A stretch of DNA of 64,000 nucleotides, taken from contig JAYKKM010000260.1 of NCBI GenBank assembly GCA_035772405.1, forward strand, positions 620,001 to 684,000, in the 5' to 3' direction. The translations under genes were made by a program, and so were the position numbers. Under the pieces are notes generated by a model that made no database searches, was not told where the DNA came from, and was given only the letters and a program-made list of their open reading frames with translations. This document shows positions 53,546-64,000 of this stretch, one piece after another (the first letter of the stretch is position 1; the number at the start of each line of letters is the position of its first letter). This stretch comes from Chrysogorgia sp. JL179-B06. Taxonomy: Eukaryota > Cnidaria > Anthozoa > Scleralcyonacea > Chrysogorgiidae.

Positions 53546-54623
53546 AACTAATAATCCGAGCGCCGAAGGCACGAGGCTTTCTAGAGGGGTCCGGAGGCAT
53601 GCCCCAAAATTTTAAAATATAGATTCCCGTAAATGGCATTTCCTGCATTCTGAGCAGTGATTTTTCAGCTCAAAGGTTTATAAAATTTCATATTTTGGAC
53701 CGTTTCTCTTTATATCAGAGCGCATCAGCATGCCTACGAACTAATGCAAAGAAAAATCAGCCATCACACGCAGGCTAGCCCGCCCTCAGCCCTCCCAATG
53801 CATAACGCCTGACACGCAAATTTTAATGTTAACAGTAAACACGGCAATGCTATTTTTTCTAATATCTGTTCGATTGAAGGTCTTCATGTGACAAAACGTT
53901 TATAAAAATCAACGGCAAGGTATACCAAACATATCTTTTACGAAATTATATCGCTTTAATGGACATAAAAGCATTGAATCACCGGGTAAACGTCGAATAG
54001 ATCTTGAAGCCATGTCCTTTGATTTTAATTTAAAGACGAGGTTTGGGTACTTTACTCGCTTACGCATTTTCTCATATAACTTCTGATGTTCATATTTTAA
54101 GTAGACGAAACGTACAGCGTTCGATTCGCGTTCGATTCGCCAGATTCAAGTGATCATTTCGATATAGAATTTATTTAAATCAGACAAAAACAACGTTTCA
54201 TAATAATTAATATTACGGAATCTCACGGATAAACGTCAACACAGCATAATAATATTTTCCCGCCCTTCGGGGCTGTCCATTCCGTCTCCATGATTGATCT
54301 CTCATCCGTGCTTCTGTCATCTAGTCATCTTGGAGAGAATCTTTGCAATGGTTTGCCAGTTTACAATTCTCGGTAAACATTTTCAACTGCGATTCATTGC
54401 CAATAAAACGAAAGAAAGACGAATGGCCAAGAACCGGCAGTGGTTGCTGTGATGTTTCGAACCGAAAACGGTTTTCTAAGCAGTTCACAAACAAGGACTG
54501 TTTGGACAGAATCAGAGCTCGTTGATGCCATGATAAATCAAGGATCTTCTTAAACAGACGCACTGTGCAGTCAGGCCATAGTTGGTCAGGCGGAAAGCTA
54601 ATATTTTGGCCTATCAGGCTATG
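53546..54623. other. No gene; contains a GAGCGCCGAAGGCACGAGG repeat
   Basis: The GAGCGCCGAAGGC..CTTTCTAG..GGGGTCCGG stretch at about 53557-53610 is a low-copy-looking repeat of a type frequent in marine invertebrates. The minus frame at 54321-54686 shows no motif. Confidence 0.4.
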
Positions 54624-55012
54624 GTCATGCTCATCCAAAATAGCATGACCAGCTTGTCTAAAATAGGCAAACTGAGCATGCGTCAAGTGCCGTCAACCAA
54701 TCATATTTCGAGAATAAGCATGACTGTTCATATAGCTGGTCATGCTATTCACAAAGAGCATGACTTGGGCCGCGGCCAGGCTGAACAAAAGAGCCTGGGA
54801 ATGAAGACGGCGGTTTTAGACGCCCGATCAATCAGGGACGGATAAGGAGCGAGAATATCCGCGTAATATGCGTGAACTATTATTGCTTGTTCTCTTCGAA
54901 ATGCACACGACTTCAAAGTTCTAAGGAGAGATTTAAAATAAAGTAAATAAAAGCAAACAAAACTATATATTTTCAGGAAATTTTTAGTCATGCTCAGCAT
55001 GACTAGCATGAC
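54624..55012. repeat. Cluster of eight AGCATGAC words in both orientations
   Basis: AGCATGAC at 54642, 54717, 54757, 54996 and 55005; GTCATGCT at 54624, 54739 and 54987. All are exact 8-mers. The last three form GTCATGCTCAGCATGAC plus one more copy, and the first two ATGs of the exon at 54990 fall inside them. Could be sub-terminal transposase sites or regulatory operators; unknown. Confidence 0.7.
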
Positions 55013-55241
55013 CGCTAGCTTCGCCACTGCTTGTGAAAGAAAAGTTAAAAACGCAGCAACTGTTAAGAAAACAATCGCTGAAAACCAACAGTTACTCGTG
55101 GAGAAAAAAAGTCGAGCGAAGAGGTGTCTCGAGCTATCGCCGTCCGCCACCGCACCTAAACCAAAGAACCGTGCAAAAGTTTACACAAGAACGAGTATAA
55201 CCTTCGAAGCTTGTGCCGCCGTCTCTTCTTCACTATCACAG
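54990..55241 (+). CDS. Candidate first exon, basic coiled-coil-like protein, unknown
   Basis: 84 codons from ATG (54990) to CTATCACAG, followed by a donor GTTAGT at 55242, phase 0. Encodes SMTASFATACERKVKNAATV, then KKTIAENQQLLVEKKSRAKR and a Pro/Lys-rich stretch ending AAVSSSLSQ. Alternative starts are the second or third Met. The first half looks helical and charged. No next exon was identified, so this is tentative. Confidence 0.35.
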
Positions 55242-56339
55242 GTTAGTGTGTATTCATGGTTATTTTATTTTATATAAGCACGCGTTGCAGTTGTTTCGTG
55301 TAAACTATTTGCCATTTTTTGCAAGGTACATATTATCGTCCACTTACATATCGCACAATTGTCTCATTTCAATTCATAAGAAATTGACAATACAAAACAA
55401 AAATTTTAAAAGATAAGTAAATACAGTATAACGATTTTCAGGTTGTACGATTTATCATTTATGCATCACTGTCAACATTTGGCAACAACACGTTTTAAAT
55501 GCGACGGTTATTACGTCGGCCAAACAGACCAAATAAAATGAGTGACAAACTTTTCCAATGCCCGTTTTGAAAATACTATTTTTGCAGAAACTGTTTTAGG
55601 CCATGCTACTCAGCTTTGTACCCTGTGTTTGTTACATATCATTTATTTATTCAGTTTTAAACGTTGAACTTTTCGTGCGCTGGATAAAACGCAAATGTTA
55701 GTTTGCACAAAGGATTTAGATTTGCTGTAAAGAACTAAAGGAACAATGGCGACGAAAATCACCTTTTTAAAACGGGCTTTTACTCTTTTTTTTTTAAACT
55801 TTAATTAATATCATTCGCTGCTTTGTCGCAGAAAAAGGTGTCAATCACTAAAGGCATATGGTGATTATGGTCGTGTCTGTAAATAGATTTTCTTCAGTGG
55901 TATTTTACTATTTACATTTGGAAGCCAACTATACAGCCATTTTTGGGACAATTTTTTCCAACTTGTCTTGCGTTATCCATAATAGAATGTTATAAAGTTA
56001 TAAAGTAACTATGTGGCCATAATAGAACTCTCTTTTATAATCGCTTAGAAGTCTGGAATTAAGGATTCAAGCAAAAGCACAGCAATGCCAAACGCTGATT
56101 TAACAACTGTTCATGGTAGATGGTCGTACTTGAAGTGCTTGTTTTGTGCTTCAACTCCATTGTTGTTTGTGTTCACTATATTAAGGACTTGTTGTTTCCG
56201 AAAAGCTTGAACCCAATGCTCGGTGCACAACATCTACACATTTTCTATGTACTCTTACACATTTCTCTTGGTAGTATAGACTGGTCTACACTACCAAAAG
56301 CTCTTTTGAAAATACTCATTGTACGCACGTAAGCTATTC
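55242..56339. other. No gene recognised
   Basis: AT-rich; no motif-bearing frame or organised repeat. Confidence 0.45.
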
Positions 56340-57093
56340 ATTGCAAAAGGGTTGAGGATATGTTGCTCTTTTGAATCGAGACCATTTTTTCCAGATCGAA
56401 CCCAACGATGCTTGATTTCGGTGGAAGTAACATACACAGTACCGTTTTGGGAAACGCTTTTTCGAATACATTTATCTCTGCCGACGGGTAATCTACTATA
56501 AAATACGATGGGTTCCAAGAAATATTCCAGCCTTTGATAATCTGAAGTGCCTCAAATATGGTGCAACAACTTTATAGCCAATATTTGTGTGGAAAAAATA
56601 GCGGAAGTGCATACTTTGTGGTCTTGTAGGTTGCATCAAGTAGAGCTAGGTCCAACCCATACCCTTCTAAGAAGTCTTTGCTGCCAAACATCCTGGTGCA
56701 CAAAAAGGAATTTTTCGCTCGAGCATTCTTTCTTCTTGCTACCATTCCCTTTGGCCGGTAAAAGAAATTTCCAGTACTAGTTTGTTGCCACTTTTCTGGT
56801 GAAATGACTCTTGGTTGTCCTTACTGTGCTTCGATTGCTTTCGCGATGTAATTTCGATAGTACTTACGATTCGTTTTCTTGAGCCGATGATGAGCTGAAA
56901 CGTCTGTGAATAGTTTTCTTTGGATGAACTCCTCAAGGCACCGTCTAACCTCTTCGGCGTGGGTTACACCCTTGGCTACAAGTTCACGAACCTTATCGAT
57001 GACTCTTCTATCAACGCAATGATTAATAGTAGCAGCAATTTCAATAAGGTGGTTTTGGTGCTCACTACAAATGGAATGCTTGCATAATAACAT
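56340..57093 (-). pseudogene. CaRF-like / MULE-type transposase pseudogene
   Basis: Minus strand. 57093-56821 gives VDRRVIDKVRELVAKGVTHA and LEEFIQRKLF (the helical DNA-binding part), then KYYRNYIAKA. After a stop: SPEKWQQTSTGNFFYRPKG. A frameshifted FLFVHQDVWQQRLLRR, then LALLDATYKTTKYALPLFF with the first catalytic Asp. Then EALQIIKGWNISW, and a frame-changed IVDY..AEINVF and CVCYFHRNQ. These are the landmarks, in order, of calcium-responsive-transcription-factor-like proteins whose core is a MULE-type RNase-H fold. Several stops and shifts; not functional. Confidence 0.75.
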
Positions 57094-57384
57094 GTTGTTG
57101 ATAAGTTCTTGGTGGCGTTACGCATCGTTAAGTTCGTCAACAACCTTTTACTTTGCTATTTTTTACTTTTGGTTGCCGTGCAGGAGAATTCATTGGCCAC
57201 TTGGATATCTCTTATTTAGATGCTGGCAGGGCAACCCATTTTCTAGTTCCTTGAAACTTAATATATGATGTTTTACATTCATCGTAATCTTGGTTTTGTA
57301 GGCTTGTTTCATCTTTTCAACCACCTCGAGAATCCTATAGATAGAGTAGAAACATTTTTCTTTAATTCCTTTGTTTTTACTTAA
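57094..57384. other. Upstream flank of the CaRF-like pseudogene
   Basis: A minus frame here (IYRILEVVEKMKQAYKTKIT) may be more of the same protein, but its 5' end lies in the foldback element that follows. Confidence 0.35.
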
Positions 57385-58516
57385 AGGTGGGTTACAGTCC
57401 CTTCTGCGCATGTGCGGGGTTTGTTTACGTTTTGCATGTTTTGTTTATGTTAGGAGACTCCACAACGGAAATGGCTGCTATATTATTATAAAGCACGTTT
57501 TTTATCGCAAGCTGGCGAATCCTGGATCTACTTTGCTATTGGATCCAGCTATACGTTAAGATACAATACTAGGCTGGTAGAGATGCCTTTAAAGACTAAA
57601 CCAACCCTGGACTAAACTGTATTTATTTCACACGCACGATCCGACATGGCGAAAATCCTGATCAATTTCTACGGCTACTATGCTTCGAAAACCTCTGGGG
57701 AATCGCCGCCGAATCGAAGAATCAGTTCATTTTGATAGGCATGTCATAAAATACAACAAACCTTTGACCATTTAAAGGCCTTCCATGTTCTTTAAGATAC
57801 AGCAAACTTGCACGGCTTTCGAGTATTTTTTACTGACATGACAAATGACAATACATATAATCCGACGACCGACTTCGATTTTAAACATACTATAAATACA
57901 CCACACTATAATAAGGTACATATATAAAGTTATATATATATATATATATATACTGAAGTTCTTTTTTCTTGCTTGAGACTTTTACTACTGAAAGAGAGCG
58001 CTTGTTTGCATTTTATAAAAATATGCTTGACATTGCCTCCGGTGTTGTTAGAGATTACCGTTTACACACCGCGGCTAAAAAATCGACATCAGAGCATGTA
58101 TTAAAGAACATGGAAGGCCTTTAAAGGGTCAAAGACTTGTTGTATTTTATAAAATGCTTACCAGAATATTAAAATTGATTCTTTGGTACCCCGAGAATTT
58201 CACTCGTATATTTTTACGGCATCTACGTAGTCTTGGTGTCTCGCCACTTCATTGTTCATATTTAATCAATTATTTTCTTCTTTGAATTTCTTCCATGTCG
58301 TGTGTGTGAAATAAATACAGTTTATCTCTACCAGCGTAGCAAAATAGATTGGAATTCGAAATCAAAGGATTTAAATCACCATATTGTTCTACACGCCTGC
58401 GATAACAACAACGCACTTATATAGCAGCCATTTCCGGTGTGGAGTCTCCAGCATAAACAAAACAAGCAAAACGTAAACAAACCCCGCACATGCGCAGAAG
58501 GGACTGTAACCCACCT
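57385..58516. mobile_element. 1.13-kb foldback element with very long inverted arms and TTAA target sites
   Basis: Termini AGGTGGGTTACAGTCCCTTC and GAAGGGACTGTAACCCACCT, each bordered by TTAA (57381-57384 and 58517-58520), as for piggyBac-type insertions. Inverted similarity persists deep inside: CTGTATTTATTTCACAC near 57618 against GTGTGAAATAAATACAG near 58305, and AAAGGCCTTCCATGTTCTTT near 57774 against AAAGAACATGGAAGGCCTTT near 58105. Each arm is therefore ~400 bp with indels. The centre holds (TA)n. No ORF. Confidence 0.85.
57926..57952. repeat. (TA)n microsatellite
   Basis: Alternating TA in the loop region of the foldback element. Confidence 0.9.
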
Positions 58517-58601
58517 TTAAATTTAACCCCAAAATACATCATACTGTACTCCATATATCGTAAACACTAAAAAGAACATGTAGTGACACAAAAAGGTGGC
58601 A

Positions 58602-58716
58602 CACTGCCGAGATTTTTAGCAACGAAATACTGACGTTTCGAGCGAAGCCCTTCACGTTTTACTCTGAAGGGCTCTGCTCGAAACGTTAGTATTTCGTTGC
58701 TAAAAATCTCGGTAGT
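58602..58716. repeat. Perfect-looking hairpin of the CTCGAAACGT repeat
   Basis: The ~52-bp left arm ending GAGCGAAGCCCTTCA and the right arm starting TGAAGGGCTCTGCTCGAAAC are nearly complementary, with only ~11 bp between. A single arm occurs at 4188-4275. Confidence 0.85.
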
Positions 58717-59020
58717 TCACCACCGTTACTATTTCCAAAACACGTGACTATGCAGCAATTTTTACTTAGCAGTTGGAACATGTCGAGGTAACTGCGTGAC
58801 TCCTGATCTACAATTTCGTGAAAGGTACCCTTTTTGAATAGAGTATACAGTATATGTTTCCTATGCCCCGTTATATGGCTATATTCAGCAGTAAATACGT
58901 ACTTAAAATGAACAGGAGTGCAGAGATTATTTTCCATTATGTCAGGAATCGAAAATAATATTCCTTGCCTTCATCCTGAGTGAATCTGAAAAGGATTGTA
59001 TTGATTAAAAATTACAATGA
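58717..59020. other. No gene seen
   Basis: The minus frame at 58686-58937 reads out of the hairpin and is not credible. Confidence 0.4.
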
Positions 59021-59234
59021 GCCAGTTCGTAATGTCGACTGCTCATGGTGCGTTCTGCATTGGGAAAAACTTATTTTAATACATAACATCAGGCTGGGGA
59101 ATTCAGTATAACGAATTTGCAAGTGTAAATAGAAATGCAAATTCTATTGTGGTTTTAGCCTATGTTATGAATTGAATTATTTTATCCCGATGCAGAACAC
59201 GTCATTTTGATGCACAGTCGCATTGCGAACTGGC
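59021..59234. mobile_element. Foldback/MITE-like element, 214 bp
   Basis: GCCAGTTCGTAATGTCGACT at the left pairs with CGCATTGCGAACTGGC at the right. Further pairs are GTTCTGCAT / ATGCAGAAC and ATACATAACAT / ATGTTATGAAT. No ORF. Confidence 0.75.
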
Positions 59235-59369
59235 TTATTTACATGCCTTATATCCTATGAATATGCCAAGGACACCAATGGACATACTATTTTGTGCAAG
59301 ACAAAGCGAATGACAAAGCGAATGAATTCTCCTGTCTTATATTTAGACTTGTTTGTATATTACAGAAAG

Positions 59370-59660
59370 AAGAAATTTCTTTGAAAGCACAAGAGAAGGG
59401 GCCCTTGCTTATGTGACTGGTCATGTGCTACAGTCACTCTGCCGAAAAATCTAAAACTCTTGCCATTATAAATCGGAGAAGCCAAGAATAGCAGGTCCTC
59501 ATGCTTTCTATGCAATGAATGGGTTGTTAGCATCTGTAAAGCTAAACTGGTGTTCCGAAAGTATGGTTGCAAACGAGGCGAAAGGAGCTTACCTGCACAA
59601 AACATGGTAGACAAGGTCCTGCATGACCCCATCGTTAAGAGTGTGTGGGGAAATGTGCTG
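59370..59660 (+). pseudogene. P-element/THAP9-like transposase remnant
   Basis: One plus frame reads EGALAYVTGHVLQSLCRK and a later frame VKLNWCSESMVANEAKGAY. G-L-YV-G-V---L--K is the landmark of the C-terminal part of P-element-type transposases in many animals. Stops interrupt. The 105-codon minus frame across this interval is a shadow. Moderate to low certainty. Confidence 0.35.
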
Positions 59661-59799
59661 ATGAATGTTGTGTCCAAGGAATGTCAAGTTCTTTTTTAGA
59701 AAACATAATTAAACTGTATATGAGTAAGATGCTTTTCTTATGCAAGATATATTATAAATAAATACAAACTGAAGCAACATGCTGAGAAAAAAGCATTAA

Positions 59800-60358
59800 A
59801 GTGCCACTACGATCAAATTTTTACCTATCGATATTTTTACGTATTTATAAAGCATATTACTTGGTCGAAACCGTTTTGCGATTCGACGATGGCAAGTATT
59901 ATTTTTCTTACTCCGAATCTGGAGTTGTTATGTCCGCCATTAATTGTTCATGTTCTTGACCAGCGTAACGAAGTGACGTCAGATTCTCAACGCGAAGACT
60001 CCACGTGGCTAATTCTTCAAGTAAATCAAGGTCGTTTTTTCAAATTCTTCTGAAAGGCTGGACATTTCATCTACTTCTCGAAAAAAACAGAAAACAAATA
60101 ACCTCGACCGAAATTCAGGCGTAGCATTGAGAATCTCACGTCACAAACAATATTACCTTTTGAAATTGCGGGCTCACTTGGAACAACGTTTTTAGTAATG
60201 GTGGCCTAAATAATAGTGATTTCAGAGCTCAAAATACTTACTTCAAAATACCATTTTTTAGTTTTTTTTTACATCGATGATCACTTTCGACCCTGAAATA
60301 CTATTCTATGCTAAAGAAAATCTAAAAGACGGGAGTGAATTTTCATCGTAGTGGCACT
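59800..60358. mobile_element. 559-bp MITE with TTAA target sites
   Basis: Termini AGTGCCACTACGATCAAA and TTTTCATCGTAGTGGCACT, flanked by TTAA on both sides (59796-59799 and 60359-60362). No ORF. The TTAA sites suggest the same mobilising class as 57385-58516 although the ends differ. Confidence 0.85.
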
Positions 60359-61396
60359 TTAAGGACTCAATTAAAGAAAACAAATGCTGAAAAAAGTTTT
60401 TAAACATTTACTAGTTAATTGTTAATACAGTCCATTAACTATGTACAGTATAAAGAAGAAATATACATGTATATGCTATTTAAGATATTTCAGTAACATT
60501 TAATAATAATTTAATGAAAATCTTATTATAAACTGTTCTGACATCATAAAATTGTTTTAATAAAAACCCAACACTTAAGAATACTAAAATTAATTCTGAC
60601 TATTTTTTGTACTATTCTTACGTTTTTGGAGAGGCTTGTCACTAACGGTTACCATTTTCTCTTAAACATGCCTTGTGTTGCAATGCTCAAATCATTGTAC
60701 CCAAAAGAAACTTAGTAACCTCAATGAATGAATTAACAGTAACTTCATAACCTTGATGTGTATGGGAAGACAGAATCATTTTCTGTCTATCCCCTTTACT
60801 AAAATTCCACTTAAATACTTCAAAAACACATTTTTGAGTTACACAAATCTCTCGTCACTACCACTGCTATAAGGAGCCAGTAAATCATTCTTTTTATGAA
60901 TATGCTCTATCTGTGAACGCACATTCAGACAGTCAAAAAATTTGTTTACCATAACTTTATTTCCTATAGGAATTCCAATAAGAAATTTCAAATCCTATAG
61001 GAATTCCTATAGGATTCTATCCAGGAGACTAAGATGTGACAATTAAAATCATCTGGGGACAGTAACAGTTGTATAAAAAGGTGATTAACTTTAATCATGA
61101 TTATAGTGTTTAATTTTAGCCAATTAATGTAAGATCAGTGTTTGAGAATAACTATGATTTAATCATTTAGTTTAGTTTAATAGGTTTGTCACGTACAAAT
61201 ATTACAAACATGAAAAAGTAATGCGACAGGATGCAGTAACAGGATAATCCCAATTGATAACTGCACCCTTTACATAAAATCACATAAAAAGCGATGATAC
61301 ACGCAAAGGACATGCATATTACGTAAATGACAGAAAACAGTAAAGAACAAAATAATATAGAAAAGGAATAACGAGAAAAGGATAGTCTATAACGAA
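60359..61396. other. No gene; palindromic CCTATAGGAATTCC cluster at 60960-61017
   Basis: TTTCCTATAGGAATTCC, AATCCTATAGGAATTCCTAT and AGGATTC lie within 60 bp. The remainder is AT-rich and probably 3'UTR of the LINE at 61397. Confidence 0.5.
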
Positions 61397-61590
61397 CTAT
61401 GGTGGACTATAAGTTTCTAACTTAGTGTAATAGAACGCTACGACTTTTGTTTTAAAAAGATCAACAGAGTGGCATTCTTTGCAATTAGAGGGAAGGTCAT
61501 TCCAGAGTTTAACTGCTCTGGGGAAGTAAGAGGGTGATGAGATCGTCAGTAAGAATTTTACACAACCGGCCCCTCGTGTTAGCCGAAGTG
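61397..61590 (-). pseudogene. LINE ORF C-terminus
   Basis: The minus strand reads NTRGRLCKILTDD, then one frame over SYFPRAVKLWNDLPSNCKEC and HSVDLFKTKVVAFYY to a TAG at 61397. FFPR-V--WN-LP----------FK--L is the end of many LINE RT proteins. Only ~60 residues remain; a frameshift is present. Confidence 0.6.
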
Positions 61591-62417
61591 AAATACTAAA
61601 GGCTAGCCATCATTCAGTTGCTATTTTTCAAGTAACTTTGAGGGGGCTTAGTGCAGAGGGAGGCTTAATTATAATAGATAAATTATATATTGGTGTTTTT
61701 CCTTACTATTTCATACATTGGAAAGAATGACCTGAACATTTCCTGCATTTCCTCTCAAGCCTTGACTCAATACCTCCACACAAAGAGGATAGTTCAAAGA
61801 CCATGCAAGTAGAGACATGTACGCTTCCTTTAATTTGCATACAGTTCATGATTCCTATGAACAATTTTTTCAGTTTACTCTTTCTATAAGAGAAGGCTAT
61901 ATGGGGTTTGGTCTTGTACGATATTCACCACTTAGACTATAAGTAGAACTGTTAAGGTTTACAGTATATTGTATATTTTATATATCAAAAAGTTGTTTAA
62001 ATAGCTGGCTCATCATGACTAAAAATAATTTATGTATACAATAGACAAGAAAACAGTTCATTGAAAATGTACAGACAATTTTATCACAATAATTGGGTTT
62101 CTGATAAGGTTATGTTGAACTTCGATATACTACACCAACCTCCAGACAACATCTATATTCTCTGGCATCTTCAAGGTTGGTATCTGTACATTTACCACAT
62201 TTACACCTTTGGAGTTAAGCAGGAAAACAGTAAAGTGACTAAACATAGGGTACATACAACTTTTGGAGAACTTTGCCTCATCATAAATACAGATACAGGC
62301 TGGGTAACCGCAACAGCAATAGTCAATTTATACTGTGGCCCCAGTACATAATTACATGACTAATGTTCAAATAATAATAATAAGTAATTGTCTAAAAACA
62401 ACATACTATAGCGGATG
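61591..62417. other. No gene seen
   Basis: AT-rich. The 96-codon plus frame at 62061-62351 has no motif. A short (AAT)n lies near 62371. Confidence 0.4.
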
Positions 62418-63130
62418 CTAGGCTACGTGGTGAGTTGCACGACATACATATAGTTTTCCAAGTAGGTGCGTTGTCCAACCGTCTATGAACACCACCACAG
62501 TTTGGAATGTCGCAAACATGTCGATAGTGGCACATGGCGCGAGATGATACGCACACACTAGAATTCCATGACCGACATATATACAAATATGAAGGCGTAC
62601 TGAAGGCTCCGACCGCTGGCCAGCTGATACTCTCCCACTGGGGTCGGAGCCAGTGGCGACCATGTGGCAATGTTGGAAATTATACAATTCCACGTTCATA
62701 TGTGACTAATCGCAAAGCTGACGAGCAGCGGCGTTACGGCGAAATGCTTCTTCATAATTATACCACGTGGAACCCCCCGAACTGCGCGAACATACGGAAA
62801 ATCTGCAATTTTCAATTCTAGTGTGGCAAAGGTCACTTTGAGGACTGTTTGTTGTATGTGGTGTAGTTGGAGGTCTGCCTTCTTTTTCCACATATATAAT
62901 TGTGCCATATTTCAGAGTTTACCTTTTTCAGATTCCTTATATTTCTCAAGCATAGTCTTCAATTTTTCTGGTTTTAATTTTCCCCCCATCTTTTATGTGC
63001 AATATCTGCCAGTTTGGGTCAATTTTCCCCAGAGGTTACTTTGTCGTCTAAAGCCTGAGCGAGGGAGTCTAAAATCTGTGCTTCTGATATATTTTCCTGC
63101 GCTTTTGTGTTTCTGAGAGTAAGCTGTTGT
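62418..63130 (-). pseudogene. Gag-like remnant of a DIRS-type retroelement
   Basis: Minus frames: QILDSLAQALDDKVTSGENW near 63060, KKKADLQLHHIQQTVLKVTF with ATLE near 62840, and WYNYEEAFRRNAAARQLCD near 62720. The W--Y---FR--AA motif is the one seen at 25188-26470, and the ADL-LQ-IQ-TL-K-AFATLE block belongs to the same kind of protein. The frames are not in register. Confidence 0.5.
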
Positions 63131-63673
63131 ACATAGGCGGCAACCAGTGGCTGCAATTGTGGTGAGGTCGGGTGGACCACCTGTCGTCAAATCGCTAATT
63201 TGTCGGAAATTCACTTTTTGTTGCAATTTCGGAAATACTTAAGGAATATATTGAAAATGGGGAAACAATGTTACAGAAGCAACTTATAAATATCTCAAGT
63301 TATCTTGTTTGCAATGTCGCAGCGAGCATTCCCTTTGGCCTGCGAAGAAACAGAGGCTCTGGTGAACTCTGATGAAACTCGTCATTTGATTGGTTGATGC
63401 TGAGCTCTCGCACCAGTTTCTTTTGGAGCTAATGCTCATGAAATTTTGCATTTTCGAATCGTGGTAAATAAACAGTTCTTTTCAGAACTCTGGCTGGTAA
63501 AGATTTATTTGATACACCTGTAACACAATTATACACGCCCGACCCAAAATGCAATTGAACACATGAAATAATTCAACAGCAAAAATCCAAACAATTTACT
63601 GGTTAAAACTTTAAACTATTCTTGCTTCGTTCTGGTAATTATTCGCAGTTTCGCCTCAAAAAAGTACAATTCC
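63131..63673. other. No gene seen
   Basis: No motif-bearing frame and no organised repeat. Confidence 0.4.
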
Positions 63674-63859
63674 TTACATCTTGATGTGTTCTGTGTAGCA
63701 ATTGTAACCTGAGCAGCTGAACCGATCACTGCCGAGGACATTATAAAACACTCGCGTCAAATCGTCCGGTTGACAATTTAGAGAAAAGCTAAGAAAGACC
63801 ATTAACATAATTTGTATCGCAACACTTTGCCAAGAGCTTTGTAAGACAAACTGGATCAT
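63674..63859 (-). CDS. Possible first exon of a secreted protein
   Basis: Starts MIQFVLQSSWQSVAIQIMLM, with a hydrophobic run (VFLSFSLNC) like a signal peptide, then QPDDLTRVFYNVLGSDRFSC and SGYNCYTEH. Before the in-frame stop there is a donor-like AAGAT/GTAAGG near 63676. No downstream exon was recognised. A chance frame remains quite possible. Confidence 0.25.
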   Translation of the reverse strand: MIQFVLQSSWQSVAIQIMLMVFLSFSLNCQPDDLTRVFYNVLGSDRFSCSGYNCYTEHIKM

Positions 63860-64000
63860 TCTTTATTGGTAAACAAATATTTTCCTGGTCTTCGAACACA
63901 AAGATCGTCGATGACAGCAACAAATTATAGGGAACTGGGAACCAGATGACTGGGGAAAGAAAGACCCAATTTTGAGAACATCAGAGTTCTCCAGAGGCTG

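Noticed and set aside
54321..54686. 121-codon minus frame
   Set aside because: Runs through the AGCATGAC repeat cluster; no family motif.
59360..59677. 105-codon minus frame
   Set aside because: The plus strand carries P-element-like wording over the same interval, so the minus frame is a shadow.
62534..62821. 95-codon plus frame
   Set aside because: Antisense of the gag-like remnant.
1..64000. tRNA, rRNA or tRNA-derived SINE genes
   Set aside because: I looked for A/B-box and cloverleaf-like words and found none convincing by eye.

Overview
The window looks like a stretch of an invertebrate animal genome, most probably a cnidarian (an anthozoan is my best guess). The DNA is AT-rich, coding pieces are split by short GT-AG introns, and almost every recognisable reading frame belongs to eukaryotic mobile elements: LINEs, DIRS-like and BEL/Pao retroelements, hAT, Tc1/mariner, MULE/CaRF-like, P-element-like and Helitron/Pif1-like elements, and rve-integrase and Ulp1-bearing DNA transposons. 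Several of these I know mainly from cnidarian genomes. No rRNA, tRNA, CRISPR array or operon is visible. Family names rest on motif recognition by eye; no database search was possible.

Layout. 1-6.3 kb: a 1.15-kb direct duplication carrying a broken Ulp1-type protease, an integrase zinc-binding exon, and LINE and reverse transcriptase (RT) remnants. 6.3-15 kb: a candidate spliced gene with a one-base frame break (8.75-9.25 kb), an intron-bearing Tc1/mariner pseudogene (9.8-10.7 kb), other remnants and several foldback elements. 15.3-19.5 kb: two near-identical 225-bp MITEs in direct orientation bracket a Tc1/mariner transposase broken by two compensating frameshifts, a nested palindrome of ACACGTTACG motifs, and a Rep protein (HUH endonuclease plus SF3 helicase) on the other strand. 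This Rep-plus-palindrome block is the most unusual part of the window. 19.8-22.0 kb: a hAT pseudogene split by a 1-kb insert that carries one unrecognised 302-codon ORF. 22.2-26.5 kb: a MITE with clean target duplications, then a DIRS-like gag/RT remnant with a spliced rve-integrase pseudogene between its parts. 27-33.5 kb: a Pro-rich frame, an intact-looking three-exon orphan gene (29.0-31.5 kb), a hAT MITE with an 8-bp target duplication, and a degraded ZMYM-like hAT transposase.

33.9-47.9 kb: a head-to-tail duplication of a 7.0-kb unit (33864-40856 and 40857-47874). Each unit holds LINE 3' ends, a multi-piece orphan transposon-like gene with a Cys-rich tail, and a Pif1-like helicase remnant. 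The copies look the same by eye except for a ~1-kb tract full of substitutions and indels. 48-64 kb: LINE RT and endonuclease remnants, a BEL/Pao integrase tail, a CaRF/MULE-like pseudogene, two TTAA-flanked foldback elements, a P-element-like remnant and a second gag-like remnant.

Nearly all element ORFs are broken. Two frames stay open and well formed: the orphan ORF at 20.3-21.2 kb and the three-exon gene at 29.0-31.5 kb. There is no pathway to reconstruct; the region is a nest of mobile elements.
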